51,268 nt of DNA from Oscillospiraceae bacterium (GTDB lineage Bacteria; Bacillota; Clostridia; Oscillospirales; Oscillospiraceae), in contig JAFXUU010000064.1 in NCBI GenBank assembly GCA_017524845.1, positions 1 to 51,268 on the forward strand, written 5' to 3'. The first letter of the stretch is position 1; every line of letters starts with the position of its first letter. The notes below the pieces were generated by a model. The model was not told where the DNA came from. It searched no databases and saw only the letters and a list, made by a program, of their open reading frames with translations. The position numbers were made by a program, and so were the translations under genes. This document shows, piece after piece, positions 41,474 through 50,400 of this stretch.

Positions 41474-43902
41474 ATGCTCATTTCGGTGCGGCGGATCAGG
41501 TCGTCCTGGGCTTCCTTGTAGACCTCCACGAAGTAGGCGGAGAAACCGGCGATCCTCACGACCAGGTCCTCATAATCCTTGGGCTTCTCCTGGGCCTCCC
41601 GGAGCATCTTGGCGGAGACCACGTTGATCTGCAGCTCCATGCCGCCGCCCCGGAAATAGGTCTCCATGACGGCCCGGAGCTTTTTGTCGCCCTCGGCGCC
41701 CTGGAGGGCGGTGGGATGGAACTTCATGTTGCACAGGGTACCGTTGGCGTAATTGGCCTGGTCGAATTTCAGGATGGAATTGATGGTAGCGAAGGGGCCG
41801 TTCTTGTCCATGCCCTGCACGGGGGAGATGCCGTCGGACAGGGGGGCGCCGCGCTTGCGCCCGTCGGGCGTGGCATCGCAGAACATACCCATGACCACGT
41901 TGAGGGTCACGGGCCAGCAGCCCGCCGTCCAGTGGCAGCCGCGGGGAGAGGTGCCCCGGGTGATGCCCTCACTGTAGGTGTCCGCCACGAACTTGAGATA
42001 CTTGTCGGCCTCGGGATCGTTGTTGCCGAAGTGGCTGCAGCGGCCCAGGATGTACTGGTGCAGGTCCTCGTAGCCCTCCCAGTTGTTGATGAGGGCGTCG
42101 TAGAGCTCGCGGGTGGTGGCGATCTTGTCCCGGAAGCAGACCTGGTCGATGATGTTGAGGCTGTCGGCCACGGTGCCGTGTCCGATGCTGGAGTTGCCCG
42201 CGCCGTTGTACTTCGCGCCGCCCCACATCACGTCCCTGCCGCTCTCGATGCAGCCGGTCATGGTGGCGGAGAGGAGGGGCAGGGGATTGTTCATGGCGTA
42301 GAGGTATTCGTAGCAGTTGACCATGGTGACCTGCCACTTGGTGAAGAAATCGATCTGTGCCTTGTAGGCGTCCAGCACCTGCTGCATGCTGGTCATCTCA
42401 TAGAGATAGCCGCACTGGGGGCCGGTAGGCTTCAGCTCCTTCTTCACGGTGGAGCGGTGCAGGGTGGGGAAGGGATTGATGCCGTTGTTGATGGCGCACC
42501 ACAGGGCCGCGGGCAGGATCGTGTAGGCGTTGTTGCCGTCGCCGCCGGAATTGGCGAAGTCGCAGCCGCAGATGCAGGGCTCCACGCAGCCGATGAGGCA
42601 GTAGTTCCGGGCGTCCTCCAGGGGGATGCCCCGGCGCATCAGGGATTCCATGGCGACCTTGTCCCACTCGAAGAGGGGCACGCCGCCCACCTGCTTCGTA
42701 GTCTCGATGCCGGCCTCCCAGAGCTCGTCGGGGGTGCCCTCGTGGACGCGCAGCGCCAGGGGAGGATTGTGCAGCTTCAGCCGGGCGGAGGCCTGCATGA
42801 CCATGTAGGTGACCACGTTGGTGGCGTCGTTGCCGTCCTTGTCCACGCCGCCCAGGGTGATGAGCTGGCCGGAGGTATAGCCCGGGCCGGTGCGGGTGGC
42901 GCCCTCGCTCCAGAGCTTGTTGATCTCGGCGACCTTCAGGATGAACATGTCCGTGAGCTCCTGGGCCTGCTCCCTGGTGAGCTTGCCGGAGGCGATGTCC
43001 GCCTCGGCATATTTGCCGCAGTACTGGTCCAGGCGGCCGTAGCTGATGCCGTGGGGCTGGGAATCCATCAGCAGGCCCAGCTGATAGAAGAAGCAGGCCT
43101 GCAAAGCGTCATGGTAACTCTGGCAGGGCTTGTCGATGACCCGGTTCATGCGGTCGGCGATGTCCAGCAGCTCCGCCCTGCGCTTTTCGTCCTTGCAGGT
43201 CTCCGCCTGGCGCAGGGCTTCGGCGGCATAGCGCTTGGCGTAGAGGATGATGCCCTCCACCACGGTCTCCTCCGCGCGGTAGAACTGAAGGGTCTGCCCC
43301 TCGTTCCCCTGGAGGCCCTTCTCCAGCAGAGCGGCCTTTTTGGCGCGGATCTCCTCCAGCACGCTGCCCAGACCCCGGTCCACCACGGTCCAGTAGTTGC
43401 CGCAGTAGTGGCCGATGGGGGAGCCGCTGTTGTTCTTGGCGGTGAAGTTCAGCACGCCGTTGCCCAGGAGATCCCGGTAGTATTCCTCGGGGAAGACCTC
43501 GTCGATGGCGGCGCAGGTGGCGTTCTTGATCCAGAAATCGCCGGTCTTGAGGATGTATTCCCGATCCTCGGGGTTGAGGTCATAGGGATCGACGCTCCGC
43601 GTGGGAAAGACGTCCAGCTCGTCCAGGACCCACTGGAAGGAATGCTCGGGGTAGACGGCGCTGGCCCGGAACTCCTCGCCCAGGTGGCCGACGATCAACT
43701 CATGGTCCCGCACGGGGGTGGGCATCTTCTCAAAGAGGTTGCGGAGATTCCTGGCCCGCTTGAGCACGCCGGGGAGCTGGGGGTTATTCATGTAGAACTC
43801 CGTCACCAGCTTGTAGCGGGCAAGGTCGATCCTGGGCTTCTTCGCGCGGTACATGGCGCGGATCATGGCGACCCGCTCCGAAATGGGTGCGTTCTGATAC
43901 AT
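41470..43902 (-). CDS. Glycyl radical enzyme (PFL-like, CxE eliminase type), substrate unknown
   Basis: An 810-residue glycyl radical enzyme. The radical glycine is G786 in RIAGFSAYF near the C-terminus. The thiyl Cys is C439 in GCVEP with general-base-type E441, the CxE arrangement of dehydratases, lyases and decarboxylases, not the Cys-Cys of pyruvate formate-lyase. The loop after it, CICGCDFANSGGDG, is unusually rich in Cys and Gly and does not match the choline, glycerol, hydroxyproline or isethionate enzymes as I remember them. It starts at ATG 43902 after AAGGAGG. Only its activase is in the operon; there is no microcompartment gene. The substrate is open. Confidence 0.93.
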   Translation of the reverse strand: MYQNAPISERVAMIRAMYRAKKPRIDLARYKLVTEFYMNNPQLPGVLKRARNLRNLFEKMPTPVRDHELIVGHLGEEFRASAVYPEHSFQWVLDELDVFPTRSVDPYDLNPEDREYILKTGDFWIKNATCAAIDEVFPEEYYRDLLGNGVLNFTAKNNSGSPIGHYCGNYWTVVDRGLGSVLEEIRAKKAALLEKGLQGNEGQTLQFYRAEETVVEGIILYAKRYAAEALRQAETCKDEKRRAELLDIADRMNRVIDKPCQSYHDALQACFFYQLGLLMDSQPHGISYGRLDQYCGKYAEADIASGKLTREQAQELTDMFILKVAEINKLWSEGATRTGPGYTSGQLITLGGVDKDGNDATNVVTYMVMQASARLKLHNPPLALRVHEGTPDELWEAGIETTKQVGGVPLFEWDKVAMESLMRRGIPLEDARNYCLIGCVEPCICGCDFANSGGDGNNAYTILPAALWCAINNGINPFPTLHRSTVKKELKPTGPQCGYLYEMTSMQQVLDAYKAQIDFFTKWQVTMVNCYEYLYAMNNPLPLLSATMTGCIESGRDVMWGGAKYNGAGNSSIGHGTVADSLNIIDQVCFRDKIATTRELYDALINNWEGYEDLHQYILGRCSHFGNNDPEADKYLKFVADTYSEGITRGTSPRGCHWTAGCWPVTLNVVMGMFCDATPDGRKRGAPLSDGISPVQGMDKNGPFATINSILKFDQANYANGTLCNMKFHPTALQGAEGDKKLRAVMETYFRGGGMELQINVVSAKMLREAQEKPKDYEDLVVRIAGFSAYFVEVYKEAQDDLIRRTEMSI

Positions 43903-43980
43903 GGCTGTTCCTCCTTAAATCTCACGCCGCGCCGTCTGCGCGGGCAGCGATGCTTACAGACTGTGTCGGTATATCCCAGC

Positions 43981-43986
43981 ATTATA
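43981..43986 (-). promoter_or_regulatory. Possible -10 of the glycyl radical enzyme operon
   Basis: TATAAT on the minus strand about 80 nt before the start, with no recognisable -35 at 16-18 bp, so the promoter may need an activator. Confidence 0.4.
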
Positions 43987-44015
43987 TAGTAGCACAGTTC
44001 TGTCGGGAGCACAAG

Positions 44016-44034
44016 ACCCGCCTTTGCGGGTTTT
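44016..44034 (+). terminator. Small hairpin with a T-run between the glycyl radical and MATE genes
   Basis: ACCCGC-CTTT-GCGGGT followed by TTT. No plus-strand gene precedes it, so its role is unclear. Confidence 0.35.
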
Positions 44035-44069
44035 CCCGCTCCAGCTCTCCCGAAGGCGCGGCTCCGTGC

Positions 44070-44195
44070 ACGGCAGGAACCGGATGGCCTTCCGGTCCGC
44101 CCCGGGGGCGGAGCCCGTGTCCCTTCCCTGGGCGGAGGTCTGCGGCGCGCTTCAGAGCGGGCGCATCGACGCGCAGGCAGATCGGCTGCCCGGGA
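44070..44195 (+). pseudogene. Remnant of a TRAP-transporter DctP-type binding protein
   Basis: The plus-strand frame reads RNRMAFRSAPGAEPVSLPWA followed by EVCGALQSGRIDAQADRL. This matches the conserved DctP block ([29 protein letters not shown]-like). The flanks are not DctP-like and there is no start or full-length frame, so it is a decayed fragment. The remaining bases of the 43903-44328 gap hold only promoters and a small hairpin. Confidence 0.5.
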
Positions 44196-44286
44196 GGCGC
44201 TCCTCAGGGAGGAGCTGAACAGGTAGGTTTCCCGCATAAGGAAACAGAATCGGCAATTCTCTATGGACGCGTCTGCCATTTTTCGG

Positions 44287-44292
44287 TATAAT
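44287..44292 (+). promoter_or_regulatory. Possible -10 of the MATE genes
   Basis: TATAAT 36 nt before the TTG start, with only a poor -35 (TGGACG) at 17 bp. Confidence 0.45.
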
Positions 44293-44328
44293 ATGCGCGT
44301 CAAATACACATAAAAGGCGGCGATCCAT

Positions 44329-45684
44329 TTGTCGGCAAAGAGAACCGACCTGACCTCAGGAAAAATCGGAACGGCCATTCTGGCCTTCATCCTGCCCATG
44401 ATGCTGGGCAGCCTGATCCAGCAGCTCTACACCATGACGGACAGCGTCATCGTGGGACAGTTCACCGGCAAGGTCGGCCTGGCCGCCATCAACGCCGTGG
44501 CTACCCTCTTCAAGTTCCCCCTGAACTTCATGAACGGGCTGGCCGCCGGCGCCACCATTCTGATCTCCAACGCCTACGGCGCGAAGGATCAGCGGGACCT
44601 GCATCACGCCGTACACGCCGCTCTGGCGGTGGCCGCGGTCCTGGGCGTGATCTTCACGGCGGGGGGCGTGCTGCTGACGCCCTGGCTCATGCGCGTCATG
44701 TCCATCCCGGAGGAGATCCTCGCGCCCACGGCCACTTACTGCCGCATCTTCTTCGGCGGGCTCTGGTCCATGGTGCTCTACAACATGACCGCCGGGGTCC
44801 TCCGGGCCATGGGAGACACCCGCCGTCCCCTGTACGTGCTCATCCTCTGCTGCGCGGTCAACATCGTGGGAGACCTGCTGCTGGTGGGGGTCTTCCGCCT
44901 GGGGGTGGCCGGCGCGGCCTGGGCCACCGTGGCTGCGCAGATCATCAGCGCGGCGGCGGTGCTCTTTCTCCTGCACCGCTCCATGGAGGGCGGGCTCTTC
45001 GGCGGCAGCCTGTTCCGCGTTCCCCGGCAGAAGCTCGGCGCCATGATGAAAAAGGGCTTCCCGCTGGCCATCCAGTCCATCCTCTTCCCCATCGCCAACT
45101 CCATCATCCAGGCCAGCGTGAACACCATGGGCACCGACGCCATCGCCGCCTGGGGCATCCAGGGAAAGCTGGACCTGCTCATCTGGCTGGTGGCGGATTC
45201 CATGTCCCCGGCCCTCACCACCTATACCGCCCAGAACATCGGGGCCAGACAGTGGGGCCGGGTGAAAAAGGGCGCGGTGATCGGGACCCTCATGTCCGCC
45301 GTCACCGTCGCCTTCATCAGCCTGATCCTGTATTTCGGCGTCGGCCTCTTTGCCGGCTGGTTCATCTCCGGGGAGGACGCAAAGAGCATCATCCCCCTGG
45401 TCATGCGGTATATGCGCATGATGTGCCCCTTCTACTTCTTCTATTCCTTCGCGGAGGGCTTCACCGGGGCCTGCTGCGGAATGGGTGACACGGTGAAGCC
45501 CATGATCGTTTCCCTCACCACCATCTGCCTCCTCCGGGTGCTGTCCATCTGGTTCATCCTGCCACGGTTCGGCACCATGGAATGCATCGTCTGGATCTAT
45601 ATCGCCTCCTGGATCGCCGCCGGTACGGCGTTCACCGTGATGTTCATCCTCCGGAGCAGAAGGCTGATGAAGCGCGCCGAATGA
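44329..45684 (+). CDS. MATE-family multidrug/solute efflux transporter (first)
   Basis: A 451-residue MATE protein with 12 predicted helices in two halves. Typical motifs include LPMMLGSLIQQLYTMTDSVIVGQFTG in helix 1-2, NGLAAGATILISNAYGAKD, GVLRAMGDTRRPLYV after helix 5 and the second-half CCGMGDTVKPM. It exports cationic or other small molecules using H+ or Na+. It starts at TTG 44329 with AAAAGGCGG 8 nt upstream; the first in-frame ATG would cut into helix 1. A second MATE gene follows after about 100 nt. Confidence 0.94.
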   Translation: MSAKRTDLTSGKIGTAILAFILPMMLGSLIQQLYTMTDSVIVGQFTGKVGLAAINAVATLFKFPLNFMNGLAAGATILISNAYGAKDQRDLHHAVHAALAVAAVLGVIFTAGGVLLTPWLMRVMSIPEEILAPTATYCRIFFGGLWSMVLYNMTAGVLRAMGDTRRPLYVLILCCAVNIVGDLLLVGVFRLGVAGAAWATVAAQIISAAAVLFLLHRSMEGGLFGGSLFRVPRQKLGAMMKKGFPLAIQSILFPIANSIIQASVNTMGTDAIAAWGIQGKLDLLIWLVADSMSPALTTYTAQNIGARQWGRVKKGAVIGTLMSAVTVAFISLILYFGVGLFAGWFISGEDAKSIIPLVMRYMRMMCPFYFFYSFAEGFTGACCGMGDTVKPMIVSLTTICLLRVLSIWFILPRFGTMECIVWIYIASWIAAGTAFTVMFILRSRRLMKRAE

Positions 45685-45782
45685 CGGTCCCGAAGCAGAC
45701 CGGGCGGCGGACGGCGGCCCCGGCGGGAAGGCGTCCGTGACACTGCCTCCGGCGGGGCCGGGGAAGAAAGCGGGGAACGGGA

Positions 45783-47153
45783 ATGAACAAAAAGATCGAT
45801 ATGCTCCACGGGAACGTGATGGGGAGCCTTCTGCGCTTCTCCGTGCCCCTGGTGCTCACCGGCTGGCTGCAGACGCTCTTCAGCTCGGCGGACAGCCTGG
45901 TGGTGGGGCGGTTTGCCGGGAGCGCGGCCCTGGCTTCGGTGGGGGCCACTTTTGCTTTCGTCATGCTCATCATCTGCTTCTTCGGTGGCCTGGCCGCGGG
46001 CGTTACAGTCTGCGCGGCGAACGACGCCGGGGCGAACGACCCGGAGAGCTTCCGGGAGACCATGCACGTCTCCCTGCTCCTGGCCTTCCTCATCGGAGTT
46101 TTCATCCTTATTCCGGGGGAGTGCCTGGCCGGAACGGTCCTGCGCACGATGCGCGCGCCGGAGGACATCATCGGCGGGGCCGCCCTCTACCTCCGGCTGT
46201 ATCTCCTGTGTATGCCCGCCCAGATGGTGTACAACACCGGGGCCTCCCTCATGCGCGCCCGGGGGGATTCCCGCCATCCCCTCATTTTCCTGGCAGTCTC
46301 CGGGGCCGCGAACCTGATCCTGAACATCGTCTTCGTGGCTGTCTTCCGCTGGGACGTGGCGGGCGTCGCCGCGGCGACGGTGATCACCCAGTATCTCTCC
46401 GCCTTTCTCGCCATCCGGGCCCTCCGGCGGGAGGAGGAAGCCTGGCGGCTGGACCTGGGGAAGCTCTGTCTCAGGCGGGAGAAGATCGGAAAGATCCTGC
46501 GCATCGGCTTCCCGGCGGGCCTCCAGGCCGCCATGCTGGCCGCCTCGGACATCCCGCTGCAGACCTGCGTCAACTCCCTGGGGAGCCTGGCGGTCTCCGG
46601 CAACGCCGCCGCCCTGAACATCGACGGGCTCATCTTCGTCACCATCGAAAACCTGACCCAGGCCTGCACCGTGTTCACCGGTCAGTGCGTGGGAGCCGGG
46701 GCCTTCGAGCGGACGAAGACCGTGCGGCGGGACAGCCTGCTCATCACTGTGTCGGCGGGCATGATCTGCGGGGCGATCGGGCTCGTGTTCCGCTATCAGC
46801 TGGTGGGGCTCTTCCTGCCCGAGACCCCGGAGGCCGTGGCTTACGGCGCGGACCGGGCCCGGGCGGTGGCCACCTTCGCCTTCATCTACTCCGTCATGGG
46901 CATCCTGACCGCCTTCCTCCGGGGCTACGGCGTCTCCCTTGCCCCGGCGATCATCAACATCTTCGCCCTGTTCGTGTTCCGCCTGATCTGGGCCTTCGCC
47001 TACTTCCCCCGCCACCCCAGCCTCTTCCATCTCTACATCTCCTACCCCATCGGCTGGCTCATCGCCATCGCCATGCTCCTGGCGATCTACCGCCCCACCC
47101 TGCGGAAGGCCAGGGAGCGGCTGGAACGGGAAGCCCGGGAGAGGGCGGGATAA
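45783..47153 (+). CDS. MATE-family efflux transporter (second)
   Basis: A 456-residue MATE protein. LRFSVPLVLTGWLQTLFSSADSLVVGRFAG is the helix 1-2 signature, followed by GGLAAGVTVCAANDAGAND, SLMRARGDSRHPLIF, LRIGFPAGLQAAMLAASDIPLQ at the start of the second half, and GILTAFLRGYG. It diverges clearly from the upstream copy, so this is not a recent duplication. GGGGAACGGGA precedes the ATG. The pair could form a heteromer or have separate substrates. Confidence 0.94.
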   Translation: MNKKIDMLHGNVMGSLLRFSVPLVLTGWLQTLFSSADSLVVGRFAGSAALASVGATFAFVMLIICFFGGLAAGVTVCAANDAGANDPESFRETMHVSLLLAFLIGVFILIPGECLAGTVLRTMRAPEDIIGGAALYLRLYLLCMPAQMVYNTGASLMRARGDSRHPLIFLAVSGAANLILNIVFVAVFRWDVAGVAAATVITQYLSAFLAIRALRREEEAWRLDLGKLCLRREKIGKILRIGFPAGLQAAMLAASDIPLQTCVNSLGSLAVSGNAAALNIDGLIFVTIENLTQACTVFTGQCVGAGAFERTKTVRRDSLLITVSAGMICGAIGLVFRYQLVGLFLPETPEAVAYGADRARAVATFAFIYSVMGILTAFLRGYGVSLAPAIINIFALFVFRLIWAFAYFPRHPSLFHLYISYPIGWLIAIAMLLAIYRPTLRKARERLEREARERAG

Positions 47154-47181
47154 GCGCCCTGCCTCTCCGGCGATGCGTCCG

Positions 47182-47201
47182 GCTCCCCTTTGGGGGAGCC
47201 G
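47182..47201 (+). terminator. Short hairpin after the second MATE gene
   Basis: GGCTCCCC-TTTG-GGGGAGCC, 28 nt after the stop, without a T-run. A weak terminator candidate. Confidence 0.4.
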
Positions 47202-47240
47202 CAGCGTGTTGAAATGTTGTTTTTCGAGCTTTTTGACAGT

Positions 47241-47281
47241 CTGAGCAGCCCTGAAGCCGAAATGGCTTCAGGGCTGCTCAG
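47241..47281. repeat. 18-bp perfect hairpin between MATE and the large protein gene
   Basis: CTGAGCAGCCCTGAAGCC (47241-47258), loop GAAAT, and its exact complement at 47264-47281, followed by TGGGGTTTTC. It could terminate both convergent genes. The remaining gap (47282-47499) contains nothing I can support. Confidence 0.65.
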
Positions 47282-47499
47282 TGGGGTTTTCTCAGGCTTT
47301 CTCCGGCTTTCGCCGTCATATAGCGGACTTCTCCGCCGCCTTGTCCCCGCCGCCCTTTTCCCGGAGACCGGCGAGGGCGGTGAGCACAGCCGGGCGTCGG
47401 GCTTCCGACCCTCTGCCGTCGCGGCGATGCGCCCCTTCGTTTCGGAGGCTGCATATGCATGGATGGGCGGCATGGATCGTTCGTCCTGATCTGTTTTCG

Positions 47500-50400
47500 T
47501 TACACTACCGGCGCCTGTTCCTGCTCGGGCTCGCCCGGCTGCCCGACCTCGGGGCCGCCCTGCGCCGCCTGGGGCTGCCTGGGCTGGACGGGCTGGACGG
47601 GCTTGGCGGCTTCCGCCTGCAGCACCTTGTGCTGCTCGGCGACCACGTCATCCCAGAGCTTCTCCTGCTCCTCGGGCTTCTTGATCTCCTTGAGGAGCCG
47701 GTCGGCTATGTAGTCTTTGTCGACTCCCTCAAAGCGCTGGTTCATCACGTTTTGGAAGGCGGGCATCTCCCGGCAGCGGGCGATCTGCGTATCCATCTCC
47801 TTCCGCTGCTCCTCGGGACTCAGCTTGGCCAGCCGCTCGCTCATGGTGTTCATCACCACGAGCTCGGCGCACTGCTTCTCGTACTGGATGCGTCTCTTGC
47901 TGACTTCGTACGAATCCACATCACTCAAGGGGGAGATGTGGGCCGTCTTGCTTTTCAGCAGTTCCTGGTTGGTCTTGCCCTTCATCATCTCGCCGATCAC
48001 TTCCTTGAACTCCGGGTCGTTCCGGACCTCCCGGGCCTTGGCCTGGAGCGCCGGGTTCTCGTCGAAGCGCCTGCGTTGCGTGAGTCCCAGCTGCTTTGCC
48101 GCCACCTCCATGGCCCAGCCCTGGATGAACCCTTCCTTGGCGTCGGCCAGCTTTTGGGCCTCCTTGGGCTCCGTGACCTGCTTTTTATAGGCGGCGGCGA
48201 CGGTTTTGGCCATGTCGTCCACGCATTTGGTGAAGCGCTTGCCGCCGGACAGGGCGTTTTCCGCCAGGCTGTCCACATCGGGTCCGGCGCCTGCCACGAA
48301 GTCCCGGAACTCCTTCCGGGTCTTCAGCTTGGCAAATTCCTTCTGCCATTTCTCCGGGGCGAAGGCCGCGGCCTGATACTCGGCGGGGATCTGGGCGTCC
48401 ATAGCCCGCTTCGCGTGGATCACCTTGGCCACGGTCTCCAGGCCGTGGGCCTGCATCCACGCCTTGTCGTGCCTTTTGGTCAGCAGCTCCAACCGGGCGT
48501 CGTCGTACATCTTTTGGGCGGGGCTGCGCAGACCCTGCTCGTCCTGAAGCCTTTGCACGTTCCGCAGGGCCTCCAGGCTCTCCTCCACCCGCGTGGCGCC
48601 GCTGGCGGCGGAGAAAGAGGTCTTGGCGCCGTTGTCGGTCTTCAGCCGGGCGTACTTAAAGCAGTCGTCTGCGGCCTCCTGCAGCACCGCAGCAAACCGG
48701 CCGCCCTTGCCCGTGGCCAGGGCCTCCTTGTTGTTCCTGGGGCCGTTCTTCAGGACGTCCACATATCGGCCCACGGCCGTCAGGCTCTTCTTCATATCGG
48801 TGTATTCCTTAGAGTCCTTTTTGCCGAAGACGCGGTCGTTCTTGTCGGTGGTCAGGGTCATGAAGTAGTTTGGCTCCTCGGCCACCTTCAGGGAGGCCGC
48901 CATCATGGCCTTGATATCCGGATTCTTCACCAGGTTGGGCATGTTCCGTACGCTGTGCTTGAAGGCCATGAAATTCTCGTCGGCCTGCAGATCCGCTTGG
49001 TTCTTGGCGTTGGCCAGGATCTGGCTGTAAACGCTGAAGGCGTTCAGCACGTATTCATCCTTGTCGAAGGCGCTCATATAGGCGCCGCTCTCGACCTTCT
49101 CGGCGTCGTGCTGGCGGAGGACGGTTTCCGTCCGCGTGGCCAGGTCGGCGTAATCCAGCTCATAGAGCTTGGAGCCCGTCGTCAGCGCGCTCACGTCCAG
49201 CTCCCTGCGCCAGCGCTCCGGGTCCTTCTTGTCCCCGAAGACGTCGGCCATCTTTTCCATGCTGAACCGGTCGGGCGGCAGCAGGGCGGCGTTGCGGTAC
49301 AGGGCGGCGCGCTTCTCGCCGGCATTGGGCGCCTTGTCTACGGCGATCTCGTTCATGGTCACGAAACGGGCCTTTTCCTTCTTGATCTCCGTATCTGCGG
49401 CGTAAGCGCCCAGGCCGCTCAGGGCCACATACTCCGCCCGCTTTTTGGGATCCGGCTCCAGGTTCACCACGCCGGAAAGGCCGCGGGACCGGGGGCTTTC
49501 AAAAAAAGTGATCCAATCCCCGTCAAAACTGTTGAAGTGGGTGGCACTGCCCGATCCCTTCTGCAGGCCCCAGCAGAGCTTGCCGCCGATGGTGCTCTTG
49601 GAGTCGATGCCCCGGCTTTTCTTGTAGTTCCGGCACGCCTTCAGGGTGGTGTTGACCGGGTCCTTCACCATGTCCATCACGTCCACGCCGAAGTTCTTGG
49701 CGGTGGCGTGCATGCAGTACATGCTGTTGAGCTGGTTGTGAGTGATGTTGTCCCGCACGAACTTCATGGGCATGTCGGGGGTGGATTCGCGGGTGGAGTT
49801 GACGTTGCCGTCATACAGCTTGTTGCCGCCCAGCTTCGGATCCTTCAGGGTGTCCATCATGAAGGTGTACTTGTCCTCGGTCTTTTTGTACTCCTCCGCC
49901 GCGGTCCGGATCTTGTCCAGGTCCCCCTCCTTCACCGCCTCTCCCAGGGCGTCCTTCTTGTCGATCAGAGGCCAGAAGGCGTAGTACTTGGTGCCCTGCT
50001 CGGGTTGGTACATGATGTCGTTCGGCTTCTGGCCCTCGAAGGTCTGCCTGTCTCCCGCGGGCATGACGGCACCGGCGTTGGTGAACTCCAGGGTATCCAT
50101 GGTGCCGAAGATCTTCTCCGCTGCCTCCACCGCCGTCTGGGAGATGGGGGAGGGCGTGCCGCTGAGGTCGGCCACGTCCGCGTCGGTCAGCGGCTTTGCA
50201 TGATTATCCGTGTCACTGGCCATGAAGCTCTTTCCGTTGTTTTGGGACACCTCATATTTGGTCTGCCTGCTTTTGAAGGTGCCCTTGAACCGCCCCCCCG
50301 CCAGGGTCTGCTGGCCCCGGAGCACCATCGGGGTGATGGTCCAGTCGCTCATCTTGTTCAGCGAGTTGGTTTCGTTGTTGCGGGCGGCGTCATAATTGCG

